Assembly (NCBI RefSeq): GCF_036864975.1
Contig: NZ_CP104311.1
Coordinates: forward strand, 441,501-505,500
Direction of reading: 5' to 3'
Source: Methylococcus capsulatus
Lineage (GTDB): Bacteria > Pseudomonadota > Gammaproteobacteria > Methylococcales > Methylococcaceae
DNA: 64,000 nucleotides
Shown: positions 8,203-17,307 of the stretch, piece after piece
How positions within the stretch are numbered: position 1 is the first letter of the stretch
Layout of the letters: each line of letters opens with the position of its first letter
Translations under genes and position numbers: made by a program
Notes under the pieces: generated by a model
What the model was told of the DNA's origin: nothing
Database searches by the model: none
What the model saw: the letters and a program-made list of their open reading frames with translations, nothing else

Positions 8203-10172
8203 TCGCCGAACTCGGCCACATCGCCCTGATCATGGCCCTGCTGATGGCCCTGCTGCAGGGCACCTTCCCGCTGCTGGGCGCTTCGCGGGGCGTGGACATC
8301 TGGATGAGCGTCGCGAAACCCGCCGGACGCGCGCAGTTCCTGTTTCTGCTGGCATCCTTCGGCGCCCTGACCGCCTGCTTCGTCAACAACGATTTTTCGG
8401 TGGAATACGTCGCCCGCAACTCGAACTCGGCCCTGCCGCTCTACTACCGCATTACCGCGGTATGGGGCTCGCATGAGGGGTCGATGCTGCTGTGGGCCAC
8501 GATCCTCGGACTCTGGACGGCTGCGGTGACGGTGTTCAGCCGTAGCCTGTCGGACGACTTTCTGGCCCGGGTGCTGGGCGTCATGGGGCTGGTGAGCGTC
8601 GGCATCCTGCTGTTCATCCTGTTCACCTCGAACCCGTTCGAGCGGCTGGTGCCGGTGCCACCCGACGGCAACGACCTGAATCCGCTGCTGCAGGATTTCG
8701 GCATGACGGTGCATCCGCCCATGCTGTACATGGGCTACGTGGGACTGAGCGTAGCCTTCGCCTTCGCCATCGCCGCCCTGCTGGGCGGCTCGCTGGACTC
8801 GGCCTGGGCGCGCTGGTCACGGCCCTGGACCCTGGTGGCCTGGCTGTTCCTGACCGGCGGCATCATCCTCGGTTCCTGGTGGGCCTATTACGAACTGGGT
8901 TGGGGCGGCTGGTGGTTCTGGGACCCGGTGGAAAACGCCTCCTTCATGCCTTGGCTGGTCGCCACCGCGCTGATCCACTCACTGGCCGTCACCGAGAAGC
9001 GCGGCGCCTTCAAGGCCTGGACCGTGCTGCTGGCGATCTTCGCCTTTTCGCTGAGCCTGCTGGGTACCTTCCTGGTCCGCTCCGGCGTGCTGACTTCCGT
9101 GCACGCCTTCGCTTCCGACCCCACCCGCGGCCTGTTCATCCTGATCCTGCTGGCCATTGTGGTGGGCGGTTCGTTGCTGCTGTACACCCTGAAGGCGCCG
9201 GCCGTCCGCGATGTGGCGCGCTATAGCCTGGTGTCCAAGGAAAATCTGCTGCTGCTCAACAACATCCTGCTGGTGACCGCTTCCGGCAGCATCCTGCTCG
9301 GCACCCTTTATCCGCTGATCCTGGACGCGCTGAAGCTGGGCAAGATTTCGGTCGGCCCGCCGTATTTCGGCACGGTGTTCGCCCCGCTGATGGCGCCGAT
9401 CTTCCTGCTCGCCGGTATCGGTCCGATGTTCGCCTGGCGGGAGAGCTCGATCGGGCGCGTGCTGCACCGGGTCCGCCACCTGTTCCCGGCGAGCTTCGCG
9501 GCCGGCATCGCGCTCGCCGCCCTGGTCTGGGACGAGGCCGATTTCAAGATGATGGCCGGGCTGGGCTGCGCGTTCTGGCTGGCGGCGAGCGCCTGCCTCA
9601 GCCTCTGGACCCGGATCCGGCTGCGCGACGGCTGGCTCGAAGGACTGCGCGCCCAGTCGCCCAGCGTCTACGGAATGACCGCCGCGCATCTCGGCATCGC
9701 GGTGTTCCTGGTGGGCGCCGTACTGTCCGACCGCCTGAGCCAGGAAAAGCTGGTGCGCATGGCGCCTGGCGACAGCGTGATGCTGGCCGGCTACACCTTC
9801 CACTTCCTCGGCACGGAGACCGTGCAGGGGCCGAACTTCTCGGCCCGGCAGGCCACTTTCCGGGTGGAGCGGAACGGCGAAAGCCTGGAACTCCGGCCCC
9901 AGAAGCGGAATTACAAGGTGCAGCGCAACATGATGACCGAAGCTGCGATAGACCCCGGTCTATCCCGCGATCTCTATGTCGCCCTCGGCGAGCCCCTGGA
10001 CACGAATGCCTGGAGCGTGCGGCTCTACGTCAAACCGTTCATCCGCTGGATTTGGGCGGGCGGCCTATTCATGATCGCCGGGGGCATCCTCTCCGTCAGC
10101 GACCGGCGCTACCGCCTGCCGCTGCGCGAGGCCCGCGTCGCTCCCGGCCCCGCAGCGGCCCGTGCAACCTGA
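8199..10172 (+). CDS. ccmF: Cytochrome c haem lyase subunit CcmF
   Basis: A 657-residue polytopic membrane protein. The WWD haem-handling signature is seen as GGWWFWDPVENASF, with the core WWFWDP at residues 238-243. Many hydrophobic helices cover most of the length and a large periplasmic domain lies near the C-terminus. In System I maturation CcmF with CcmH/CcmI ligates haem from CcmE to the CxxCH motifs of apocytochromes, which here would include the nine-haem protein encoded next door. It overlaps ccmE by 4 bases and is followed 36 bases later by ccmG. Confidence 0.96.
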   Translation: MIAELGHIALIMALLMALLQGTFPLLGASRGVDIWMSVAKPAGRAQFLFLLASFGALTACFVNNDFSVEYVARNSNSALPLYYRITAVWGSHEGSMLLWATILGLWTAAVTVFSRSLSDDFLARVLGVMGLVSVGILLFILFTSNPFERLVPVPPDGNDLNPLLQDFGMTVHPPMLYMGYVGLSVAFAFAIAALLGGSLDSAWARWSRPWTLVAWLFLTGGIILGSWWAYYELGWGGWWFWDPVENASFMPWLVATALIHSLAVTEKRGAFKAWTVLLAIFAFSLSLLGTFLVRSGVLTSVHAFASDPTRGLFILILLAIVVGGSLLLYTLKAPAVRDVARYSLVSKENLLLLNNILLVTASGSILLGTLYPLILDALKLGKISVGPPYFGTVFAPLMAPIFLLAGIGPMFAWRESSIGRVLHRVRHLFPASFAAGIALAALVWDEADFKMMAGLGCAFWLAASACLSLWTRIRLRDGWLEGLRAQSPSVYGMTAAHLGIAVFLVGAVLSDRLSQEKLVRMAPGDSVMLAGYTFHFLGTETVQGPNFSARQATFRVERNGESLELRPQKRNYKVQRNMMTEAAIDPGLSRDLYVALGEPLDTNAWSVRLYVKPFIRWIWAGGLFMIAGGILSVSDRRYRLPLREARVAPGPAAARAT

Positions 10173-10208
10173 TTCTTTATCGAACGCTACCCGACGGTGA
10201 CATCACGC

Positions 10209-10736
10209 ATGCGTTTCGCCATTCCTCTCGTCATTTTCCTCCTGCTGGTCGTGCTGCTGGGCGTGGGCCTGACCCTGGACCCGCGCGAAGTGCCTTCCCC
10301 TCTCATCGGCAAGCCGGCTCCGGCGTTCTCACTGCCGGAAGTGGCCGCGGCCGACCGCACTCTGAGCCTGGAGCAGCTCAAGGGCCAGGTGTTCCTGCTC
10401 AACGTGTGGGCGTCCTGGTGCGTCTCCTGCCGCCAGGAACATCCCGTGCTGGTGGACTTCGCCAAGCGCGGCATCGTCCCGATCTACGGCCTCAACTATA
10501 AAGACAGCCGCGACGACGCCCTGGCCTGGCTGAAACGCTTTGGCGATCCCTACCGGGCCAGCATTTTCGACGAGGACGGTAAGACGGGTATCGACTGGGG
10601 GGTATATGGCGTGCCGGAAACCTTCCTGGTCGACAAGCATGGTGTGATCCGCTATAAGCAGACCGGCCCGGTGACTCCCGAAGATCTCGAAAACAAGATA
10701 CTGCCGCTGATCCGCGACCTGCAGGGCGCCGCATGA
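10209..10736 (+). CDS. ccmG: Thiol:disulfide interchange protein CcmG/DsbE
   Basis: A 175-residue membrane-anchored thioredoxin-fold protein. One N-terminal helix (MRFAIPLVIFLLLVVLL) is followed by a thioredoxin domain with the active site WCVSC (C71, C74) and the cis-proline loop GVPETFLVD. It keeps apocytochrome CxxCH cysteines reduced in the periplasm, using electrons from DsbD. I prefer the ATG at 10209, with GGTGA eight bases upstream, over the GTG at 10197. It overlaps ccmH by ATGA. Confidence 0.94.
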   Translation: MRFAIPLVIFLLLVVLLGVGLTLDPREVPSPLIGKPAPAFSLPEVAAADRTLSLEQLKGQVFLLNVWASWCVSCRQEHPVLVDFAKRGIVPIYGLNYKDSRDDALAWLKRFGDPYRASIFDEDGKTGIDWGVYGVPETFLVDKHGVIRYKQTGPVTPEDLENKILPLIRDLQGAA

Positions 10737-11194
10737 AACGACTGATTCTTTGCCTCTGCGGCCTCCTGGCCATTCCCGCCGCGGATGCCATGGAAATCCG
10801 CCAGTTCGACGATCCGGCCAAAGAAGAACGCTACGAAACGCTCATCAAGGACTTGCGCTGCCTGGTCTGCCAGAACCAGTCGCTGGCCGAATCCGACGCC
10901 GAACTGGCCAAAGACCTGCGCACCGAGGTTTACAACATCATCCAGAGCGGCAAGTCGAGCGAGGAAGCTGTGCAGTTCCTGACCGACCGCTACGGTGACT
11001 TCGTGCTCTACCGCCCACCGTTCAAGCGCGTCACGCTGTTGCTCTGGCTCGGGCCGTTCCTGCTGTTGGCCGGCGGCACCGCCTTCCTGTGGAAGCAGGC
11101 CAGGCGGCGCGCCGCGGCCGTGCGTCAGGAAGAAGCGCTCTCCGCGGAAGAACGCCGCCGCCTCCAGCAGTTGAAAGACCGATTCCAGGGGTAA
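10733..11194 (+). CDS. ccmH: Cytochrome c maturation protein CcmH (CycL-type)
   Basis: A 153-residue protein with a signal/anchor, the redox motif LRCLVCQNQ (C43 and C46 as RCLVC) and a second membrane helix near residues 98-117. This is the small CcmH form, equal to the N-terminal half of E. coli CcmH. It reduces apocytochrome thiols or forms mixed disulfides before haem ligation. The start overlaps the end of ccmG (ATGA) and ccmI follows 4 bases later. Confidence 0.94.
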   Translation: MKRLILCLCGLLAIPAADAMEIRQFDDPAKEERYETLIKDLRCLVCQNQSLAESDAELAKDLRTEVYNIIQSGKSSEEAVQFLTDRYGDFVLYRPPFKRVTLLLWLGPFLLLAGGTAFLWKQARRRAAAVRQEEALSAEERRRLQQLKDRFQG

Positions 11195-11198
11195 ACAC

Positions 11199-12413
11199 AT
11201 GACATCGTTTTGGGTGCTGGCGACGACCTTGCTGCTGGCCGGCTATGCCTTTTTCCTTCCCGCCCTGCTCGGACAGAAATCCGCCGCCGGCGTGGACCGC
11301 GCGCGGCTCAACTGGCTGATCAACCGGCAGAAGCGGGAAGAACTCGCGGCCGAGACGGGCGACGACCGGGCAGCGGAACGACTCAGCGAGGAATTCGACC
11401 GCGACCTCCTGGCCGACCTCGCCGTCAGCGAAACTGCCCCCCCTCGGCAGGCGCCGGAGACCGGGAAAACCGCCGTCATCGTCGTGCTCACAGCGTTGCC
11501 GTTGGCGATCCTGGCGCTGTATGGAGGGCTGGGCCGGATGGACCTGGCCGCCCGCCCGGCCGTCGTCGCCGCAGAGCCGGCCATGGCCGCCGGAGATTTA
11601 CAGGCCAGGATCGAGCAGCTCTCCAAACGCCTCCAGCAGCAGCCCAACGATCTGGACGGCTGGCTCTTGCTCGGCCGCTCGCTGCTGGCGGTCCAGCAGA
11701 TGGACAAGGCCGTGCAGGCCTACGAATTCGCGATGAAGCTGGCACCCGATAATCCCGATGTGCAGGCGCTCTACGCCCAAGCGCTCGGGGAGGCGAACCA
11801 GGGCAGCCTCGCAGGCAAGCCCACCGAAATCATCGAGGGCGTCCTGCAGCACAATCCGGATCACATGCACAGCCTCTGGCTGGCCGGCCTCGCCGCCGTG
11901 GAGCGGGAGGACAAGCCCAAGGCTCTGGAATATTGGAAGAAACTCCGATCGCTCCTGCCGGCGGACGGCGAGCAGACCCGGCAACTGGATGGCTACATCG
12001 CCGAACTGGAGGGCACGGCACCGCCCCAGGTCAAGGCGGACATGGCTCCCGCAGCCGCCGGAGCGGGCAAGAGCATCCGGGTGAAAGTCACCCTCGACGA
12101 CAAGCTGAAAGGGCGGGCGGGACCCAACGACGTCGTCTTCGTCTTCGCCCGCGCGGCGGAAGGGCCGCCCATGCCGCTAGCCATCAGCCGCAAGAAGGTC
12201 AGCGACCTGCCGGCCGAAATCACACTGAACGACGGCATGGCGATGGCGCCCGGCATGAAGCTGTCGTCCTTCCCGCGTATCGTCATCGGCGCCCGCATCT
12301 CCAAGACCGGTAACGCCATGCCTTCCCCCGGCGATCTGCAGGGACTGACCTCCCCGCTGGAGGCACAGGATGGCGGCAGCTATTCGGTGGAAATCGGCCA
12401 GGTCGTGAACTGA
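11199..12413 (+). CDS. ccmI: Cytochrome c biogenesis protein CcmI (CycH) with TPR domain
   Basis: A 404-residue protein with an N-terminal membrane helix (residues 1-22), a second one near 90-112 (AVIVVLTALPLAILAL), a TPR region (about 150-290, for example LLLGRSLLAVQQMDKAVQAYEFA) and a C-terminal domain of about 110 residues. In E. coli this part is fused to CcmH; here the two are separate, as in many alpha- and gammaproteobacteria. It binds the C-terminus of apocytochromes and presents them to CcmF/CcmH. It is the last gene of the ccm run; no clear terminator follows. Confidence 0.92.
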   Translation: MTSFWVLATTLLLAGYAFFLPALLGQKSAAGVDRARLNWLINRQKREELAAETGDDRAAERLSEEFDRDLLADLAVSETAPPRQAPETGKTAVIVVLTALPLAILALYGGLGRMDLAARPAVVAAEPAMAAGDLQARIEQLSKRLQQQPNDLDGWLLLGRSLLAVQQMDKAVQAYEFAMKLAPDNPDVQALYAQALGEANQGSLAGKPTEIIEGVLQHNPDHMHSLWLAGLAAVEREDKPKALEYWKKLRSLLPADGEQTRQLDGYIAELEGTAPPQVKADMAPAAAGAGKSIRVKVTLDDKLKGRAGPNDVVFVFARAAEGPPMPLAISRKKVSDLPAEITLNDGMAMAPGMKLSSFPRIVIGARISKTGNAMPSPGDLQGLTSPLEAQDGGSYSVEIGQVVN

Positions 12414-12529
12414 CGGCAGCGCCGCCGATAAGCTATATTGACGGCTACGGCGGAGGTCGGTTCACCCGCCCGCCGTCTTGCATGCCGTCATTGCATTTTC
12501 CGACATCGTCGCCGGGAGAGAATAACAAC

Positions 12530-12847
12530 ATGAACACGAAGCGCGGCCTAGCCGTCACCCTGGTCCTGATCGCCACCCTGGCAAGCGGGTGCGCCAGCAT
12601 CCGCGCCCGCACCGACGTGTTGCCCAGGAAGGGCTGGACCGTCTACCCCGGCGCACAGCAAGGAATGAAGGACATCGACGCGGCCGTCAACGGCAAACTA
12701 CCCTATCCCGCCTGGATGCATGCGCTGCTGTTCCCTGCTTTCGTGCTGGACTTGCCGGTAGGTGTCGTGTTCGATACCCTCGCCCTGCCGTACGACTTTT
12801 ACCGCATCCAGCACCCGGAAGACTTTCCCGGGAGAAAGCGCAAGTGA
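12530..12847 (+). CDS. Small lipoprotein, YceK/YidQ-like
   Basis: A 105-residue predicted lipoprotein with lipobox LASGC (Cys21). The start at 12530 follows a GGGAGAG ribosome site, which a longer open frame from 12482 would ignore. The mature part contains YPGAQQGMKDID, LPYPAW, and a C-terminal stretch DLPVGVVFDTLALPYDFY, the pattern of YceK/YidQ-type lipoproteins of unknown function. It lies between ccmI and the AlgH-like gene on the same strand. Confidence 0.75.
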   Translation: MNTKRGLAVTLVLIATLASGCASIRARTDVLPRKGWTVYPGAQQGMKDIDAAVNGKLPYPAWMHALLFPAFVLDLPVGVVFDTLALPYDFYRIQHPEDFPGRKRK

Positions 12848-12878
12848 TTCCCGTGGCGGCATGGGATACACTCCGGCC

Positions 12879-13505
12879 ATGCCGACCCGCCATTCCTTAA
12901 CTGTGTTCCTCGTCCTTTCGGCCGCGCTGGCGCTCGGCTCCGCCGTCTCAGCCTACGTGCGCCCACCGGAAATCCCCGAGGGGCACGCCGATACCTCCGG
13001 GCAGTTTCTGGTCGCGCATCCGAAAATGCCGGCGAACATCTTCGCGCACAGCGTCATCTACGTCGTGAGCCACAACGAGGGCGGCGCCATGGGCCTCATC
13101 GTCAACCGCCTCGCCGGAGCGGGTCCTTTGGGAAAATTGCTGGAAGCCTTTGGGCTCAAATCGAATGAACAGCGCCAAATCAAACTGTATCTCGGCGGCC
13201 CTGTGGGAATCGGGCAAGGCTTCGTGCTCCATTCGGACGATTACGCGGGCGCCAGCACACGCCTGCTGAAAAAGGGGCTGTTCCTGTCGACCGGACTGGA
13301 TGTCTTGGAAGCCATCGCGCGCGGCCGCGGCCCGCGGCAGGTGCGCATGCTGTTCGGCTATGCCGGCTGGTCGCCAGGCCAGTTGGATAGCGAAATCGCC
13401 CGGGGCGACTGGCTGCTCGCACCCGCCGACATTTCCCTGATTTTCTCCGAGGAGACAGACAAAGTCTGGGAAGAGGCGCTCAAGCACGCCGGCATGGCCC
13501 TGTAA
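12879..13505 (+). CDS. YqgE/AlgH-family protein carrying a signal peptide
   Basis: A 208-residue protein of the UPF0301 (YqgE/AlgH) family, recognised by GQFLVAHPKMP, SVIYVVSHNEGGAMGLIVNR, LYLGGPV and FGYAGWSPGQLDSEI. Ordinary members begin almost directly at the 'FLVA.P.M' strand and are cytoplasmic. Here about 35 extra residues form a typical signal peptide (MPTRHSLTVFLVLSAALALG...SAY). The ATG at 12879 is the natural start; a longer frame upstream runs through the end of the preceding gene. The fold's function is not settled; an exported version is unusual. Confidence 0.82.
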   Translation: MPTRHSLTVFLVLSAALALGSAVSAYVRPPEIPEGHADTSGQFLVAHPKMPANIFAHSVIYVVSHNEGGAMGLIVNRLAGAGPLGKLLEAFGLKSNEQRQIKLYLGGPVGIGQGFVLHSDDYAGASTRLLKKGLFLSTGLDVLEAIARGRGPRQVRMLFGYAGWSPGQLDSEIARGDWLLAPADISLIFSEETDKVWEEALKHAGMAL

Positions 13506-13512
13506 CCCTGCT

Positions 13513-14910
13513 TCAGGGGCGGCCGACCCGCGCCAAAGGCTTCGCTCCCCCCGCCACGCGCACCGAATCGGCGGGCGGACGCACCTCGGCATCAAGCTCC
13601 AGATCGATCTTCAAGCGCCTTGCCGCGTTTTTGGCGGCCTTGCCGTCCTTGAACGGCCCCGCCAGCACTTCGAAGCCATCGCCGGCCTTGACCGCCCGCG
13701 CGGGAATCGGCGGTCCCTGGTGATTGAGCACTGCGGCGACACGGCGGGCACTCAGTTCTTCGCGCGTCGCCGCCGCCTTTACCATCCATCCGCCCGCATC
13801 CTCGGCGGGAGGCTCCGGCCGGCCCAACCAGGCGGCGGGCCGCCTAAGCTCGATCGCCTGAGCCACGACGGCCGCCATCGGCGGCGAATTCGCCTGAATC
13901 GGTACGGGAATGCCGCGCGCCTCGGCAAGCACCTGCTCCACTCTGGACCAATCCAGCACGACGCCTTCCTTCTTTTCCAAACGCTTCAGCCGGGCGGTCA
14001 GCTCGGCTTTCAGCCGGCCCCGATTCAGTTCCTCATAGGGCTCATGCGCTTCCAGGTAAATTTGTCCGCTCTTGCGGCCTATCAGATAGGGCTGGTTGAC
14101 GACACGCACGGCGGCTCCGGGCTTGACTACGGGGAACACAGCGGCGATGTCTTCGGGGTACAGCCGGATGCAGCCGTTGCTCGCGCGGAACCCGATACTG
14201 TAAGGCTTGTTGGTGCCGTGGATCAGGTACTGCGGACGGCTGAGATACATCGCGTAGTCGCCGAGCGGGTTGTCGGGACCGGGCGACACCGCAGCCGGCA
14301 GCGGATCGCCCTTCAACGCGTGATCCTTACGGATGTTCTCGGTGGGATACCAGGTCGGAAACTCGGTCTTGCGGACCACGGTCATGTAGCCGGTCGGCGT
14401 CGAACGCCCTTCCTTGCCGATACCGACCGGGTAAGTGGACACCGTGCCGTCAGCACCCTTGGTCGGGAAATGGTACAGGCGCATCGTTGCCAGATTGATG
14501 ACCATGCCTTTACGCGGCGCGTCCGGCAGCGTGAACTGCAAGGGCAGGACCAGCCGGCGGCCGGCTTCCGGCACCCACGGATCGAGACCGGGATTGGCTT
14601 CGGTGAGCTCTTGGAAGCCCAGGCCGTAGTGGCGGGCGATGTCGGACAGCGTGTCGCCGTCGCGGGTTTCGACCGAGGCAAGCTGGCCGACCACGCTTTC
14701 GTCTCCGGCGACGCTGAACTGGTGCTTCTCGACCGCCAGCGGAAGCGGCGGCGGACTCGGCGGAGCCTCGCGCTGCGGAGGCGTGGAAGCACAGCCCCCC
14801 AGCAGGGCACTGGTCACGGCTACCAGAATCAGCCGCTGCGCCAGATGGATGGAGAAGTCACCGCACAGGCGGCGAACCGAATCAAAGACAGGGAAAAGTG
14901 AGGCGTTCAT
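13513..14910 (-). CDS. L,D-transpeptidase with LysM and C-terminal SPOR-like domain
   Basis: A 465-residue predicted lipoprotein (lipobox LLGGC, Cys40 from this start). Order of parts: proline-rich linker, LysM-like domain (DTLSDIARHYGLGFQELTEAN), YkuD catalytic domain with H231 (HGTNKP) and the nucleophile C247 in SNGCIRLYPEDI, then a tail with a SPOR-like repeat (GDGFEVLAGPFKDGKAAKNA). Such enzymes make 3-3 peptidoglycan crosslinks or attach Braun lipoprotein in the periplasm. The start is uncertain: ATG 14910 gives a long n-region, and a GTG at 14949 is also open. It converges with the AlgH-like gene. Confidence 0.9.
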   Translation of the reverse strand: MNASLFPVFDSVRRLCGDFSIHLAQRLILVAVTSALLGGCASTPPQREAPPSPPPLPLAVEKHQFSVAGDESVVGQLASVETRDGDTLSDIARHYGLGFQELTEANPGLDPWVPEAGRRLVLPLQFTLPDAPRKGMVINLATMRLYHFPTKGADGTVSTYPVGIGKEGRSTPTGYMTVVRKTEFPTWYPTENIRKDHALKGDPLPAAVSPGPDNPLGDYAMYLSRPQYLIHGTNKPYSIGFRASNGCIRLYPEDIAAVFPVVKPGAAVRVVNQPYLIGRKSGQIYLEAHEPYEELNRGRLKAELTARLKRLEKKEGVVLDWSRVEQVLAEARGIPVPIQANSPPMAAVVAQAIELRRPAAWLGRPEPPAEDAGGWMVKAAATREELSARRVAAVLNHQGPPIPARAVKAGDGFEVLAGPFKDGKAAKNAARRLKIDLELDAEVRPPADSVRVAGGAKPLARVGRP

Positions 14911-14968
14911 GCCCAATGTGGCAAGCAACAGACATGCCACGCGCAGCACTCACCGGCCGGCTGGCGAA

Positions 14969-15460
14969 TCATTCGACGCTATAGCCCCTCCCCTTCAGGC
15001 AGGCGCCATAGGCCCGCAGAAAATCACTGGATTTAGCCCCTTGCGCCTCGGCCTGCTGAGCCTGGGCTTTCTGCTCGGCCTGCTGCTGGCGGCGGTGCTT
15101 CGCGGCACTGAGCACGCCGCCGCCCACCGCGCCGATCGCAGCGCCTTTGCCGGCATCGCCGGCGATCGCGCCGATGGCGGCGCCCGCCGCGGCGCCTTTC
15201 GCCCCTCCCCGCAGCAAGCCGCCCCTGCCGGACTGCGTACCGGGCGTTGGCTGGGGAGCGGTCGCCGCTTTCAGCGGGTCGAATCCGGTCTGCTGGGTCG
15301 CCCACGCCTGGCATTGCGCTTTATCGGCCGCCATCTGCTCGGCGCTCTGCCCCTTGGCCGGGTAGACGTAGGGCTCCTGCGCGGAAAGCACAGGCGCAAT
15401 CGCCATCAATGCGACCAATGCTCCCGGCTTGGCAATCACGTGATCCCATCTTTGCTTCAC
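14969..15460 (-). CDS. Exported glycine-zipper protein
   Basis: A 163-residue protein. The GTG at 15460 has GGGAG eight bases upstream and gives a signal peptide ending at VLSAQE; a longer open frame lacks both. The middle (about residues 80-120) is a glycine-zipper segment, GAAAGAAIGAIAGDAGKGAA, of the kind that forms close-packed membrane helices in small outer-membrane or periplasmic proteins. A Gln/Ala-rich coiled region follows, with two cysteines flanking the core. Function unknown. It sits 20 bases downstream of a DUF3313 lipoprotein gene, so the two are probably co-transcribed. Confidence 0.78.
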   Translation of the reverse strand: MKQRWDHVIAKPGALVALMAIAPVLSAQEPYVYPAKGQSAEQMAADKAQCQAWATQQTGFDPLKAATAPQPTPGTQSGRGGLLRGGAKGAAAGAAIGAIAGDAGKGAAIGAVGGGVLSAAKHRRQQQAEQKAQAQQAEAQGAKSSDFLRAYGACLKGRGYSVE

Positions 15461-15479
15461 GGCAAGGCTCCCGAAAAAC

Positions 15480-16238
15480 TCAAGGCACATTGTTGTCGAT
15501 CTTTTCCTCAAAGCTCTGCTCCGCGGGGCGGGAAACGAAAGAACCGGTCGTCCGGCAATTGACCAGCCGCCGCGCTCCCCGCTCGCCCCAGGACTTGAAC
15601 GCCTCTTTCACATCGTCCCATTCATGGAAATCGCGGATATCGAGCTTGCCGACCCGCTTGTCTGCGGCGGCATACAAGCGCTGCCCCGTCTGAGAATCCA
15701 AGAGTTCCAGCTCGAACGCCGCATCTCCAGTGAACAAGGCCTGGCCGGCGGCCTCCGAGTAGAGCGCGGCCGGGGCGGTGACATAAGGCGCCAGGACTGT
15801 ACCTTCCTTCAGCAACACATTGGCCTTGTCGGCCTCGGTCAGCGCCATGCGCACCCGCATCACGTCCGGGCCCGGCTGGCTCACCACCTCGAACCGGGCC
15901 TTGTTCATCACGTCCAGCAGAGTATCGGTACCGAGCTTGCGCAGCATATCGCGGTCCTCGGGTTTGAGTTTCTGCAGCCAGGAGTCGCCCGATTTCGCCC
16001 ACAGCGTCACAGGATCGATCATCACCTTGGTGTATTTCCGGCAGTCGGCGGCCGGATTGGCGTATACCAGCAAGGGCTCGTTGCCATTGCCCTTGCGCAG
16101 GCTGGAATAACTCCCCAGGAATCCCGATGGCTCGACATCGCGGGCCTGCTTGGTCGCGCTGCAGCCGCAGAGAAACGCCACGGTCACAACGGCCAGCAGA
16201 GCGCTGGAGCGGCTGGGAACATCGCAAAATGACGGCAT
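15480..16238 (-). CDS. DUF3313-family lipoprotein, copy 1
   Basis: A 252-residue lipoprotein with lipobox FLCGC. The start at 16238 has GGGAG eight bases upstream. The family pattern includes EPSGFLGSYSSL near the mature N-terminus, YTKVMIDPVTLW, and AAFELELLDSQTGQRLYAAADKR. DUF3313 proteins are outer-membrane or periplasmic lipoproteins without a fixed role. A second divergent member is encoded about 200 bases upstream, so this is a paralogous pair. The intervening 16239-16439 contains no gene. Confidence 0.85.
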   Translation of the reverse strand: MPSFCDVPSRSSALLAVVTVAFLCGCSATKQARDVEPSGFLGSYSSLRKGNGNEPLLVYANPAADCRKYTKVMIDPVTLWAKSGDSWLQKLKPEDRDMLRKLGTDTLLDVMNKARFEVVSQPGPDVMRVRMALTEADKANVLLKEGTVLAPYVTAPAALYSEAAGQALFTGDAAFELELLDSQTGQRLYAAADKRVGKLDIRDFHEWDDVKEAFKSWGERGARRLVNCRTTGSFVSRPAEQSFEEKIDNNVP

Positions 16239-16439
16239 CCGGCCGCTCCCGTTTTCCAGGTTGGAAATCCTCACGACGGTTCTCCTAAAAATAATGGGCT
16301 TCAGGCATTCGGACAGTTGGCGACCCGGCATAGCTCCTGTTCACCACGTACGCTTTTCGGTCGGGGAAAAACGCTGCGGTAACTCCCCCCCCTCACATCC
16401 CCCGGCGGGGATGTGAGGAGCCGATCTCACCGAAGCGAA

Positions 16440-17171
16440 TCAGGGCTGGGGCTTTTCGGTACCCGAGGTCCAGGCGGAAAGCTTGTTCGCCGCCCGTTCG
16501 CACCAGGCGTCGATCGCGTTCTGGGCATCGCCCCATTGCCACTGGAAGCCGCTGGTGAAACTGCCGCCGCCGATCCGGCGGTCCACCGCCAGCGCCAGCG
16601 TCTGACCGGTGACGGAATCGGTGACCTTGGCCTCCGCCTGGGCACCGCCGACGAAAGGGAAGGTGCCGGTGGCCAAGTATTTCAGATTGGATAGCATATG
16701 CGCCTGGGGGACGATCATCGATATCGAACGCAGCATGGGCGTCGCGGTTTCGGCATCCGTCATGGCCACCTCCAATTTCAGGACGCCGGGACCAGGCCGA
16801 TCGGCGAGCTGCATCTTCTCGCCAATCTTTTCCCTGAGTTTCTCGTTGAAATAATTGACCAATTCCTGCTGATCAAGGGTGGGAACCGGCGTCGTATCCC
16901 CTCCCCAAAAGGTGACGGGACTGACCAGGACCTTGTTGTACCTGGTCCACTCGGCTTTTGGATAATTGTAACGCAGCGCGGCACCTTCCTCGGGGCCCGG
17001 CGAAAGCTTGGAGCAATCGCTACCCAGGAAGGCGCATTTCAGGTTGCCCGGTTTGAGTTCGGCCTTTTGGGTCGTCGCGCAACCTGCCACCAACAGCAGG
17101 CCGATGCCTGCGATGACGGACAGGATCCCTTGGAAGCCTCTCGCAGCGGCAAGTGCAGACTTGGTTTTCAC
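16440..17171 (-). CDS. DUF3313-family lipoprotein, copy 2
   Basis: A 243-residue lipoprotein with lipobox LVAGC, starting at a GTG (17171) with GGAG seven bases before it. It shares with its neighbour the block YNKVLVSPVTFWGGD and the C-terminal AEAKVTDSVTGQTLALAVDRR, so the two are distant paralogues. It probably resides in the outer membrane facing the periplasm. It differs by two extra cysteines (CAFLGSDC) just after the lipid anchor, which could form a disulfide. Function unknown. Confidence 0.84.
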   Translation of the reverse strand: MKTKSALAAARGFQGILSVIAGIGLLLVAGCATTQKAELKPGNLKCAFLGSDCSKLSPGPEEGAALRYNYPKAEWTRYNKVLVSPVTFWGGDTTPVPTLDQQELVNYFNEKLREKIGEKMQLADRPGPGVLKLEVAMTDAETATPMLRSISMIVPQAHMLSNLKYLATGTFPFVGGAQAEAKVTDSVTGQTLALAVDRRIGGGSFTSGFQWQWGDAQNAIDAWCERAANKLSAWTSGTEKPQP

Positions 17172-17307
17172 TCATGATCTCCTTTGAGCAGAACGGTCGA
17201 GAACGTCATGGAACGAAACCCGCGCCGCCACCAAGCGGCACATTATAAATAAAAAGCTTACAGCATCGACACGGTGCCGGAAACCCTACCGAAGGCGGCT
17301 GGCTGGT

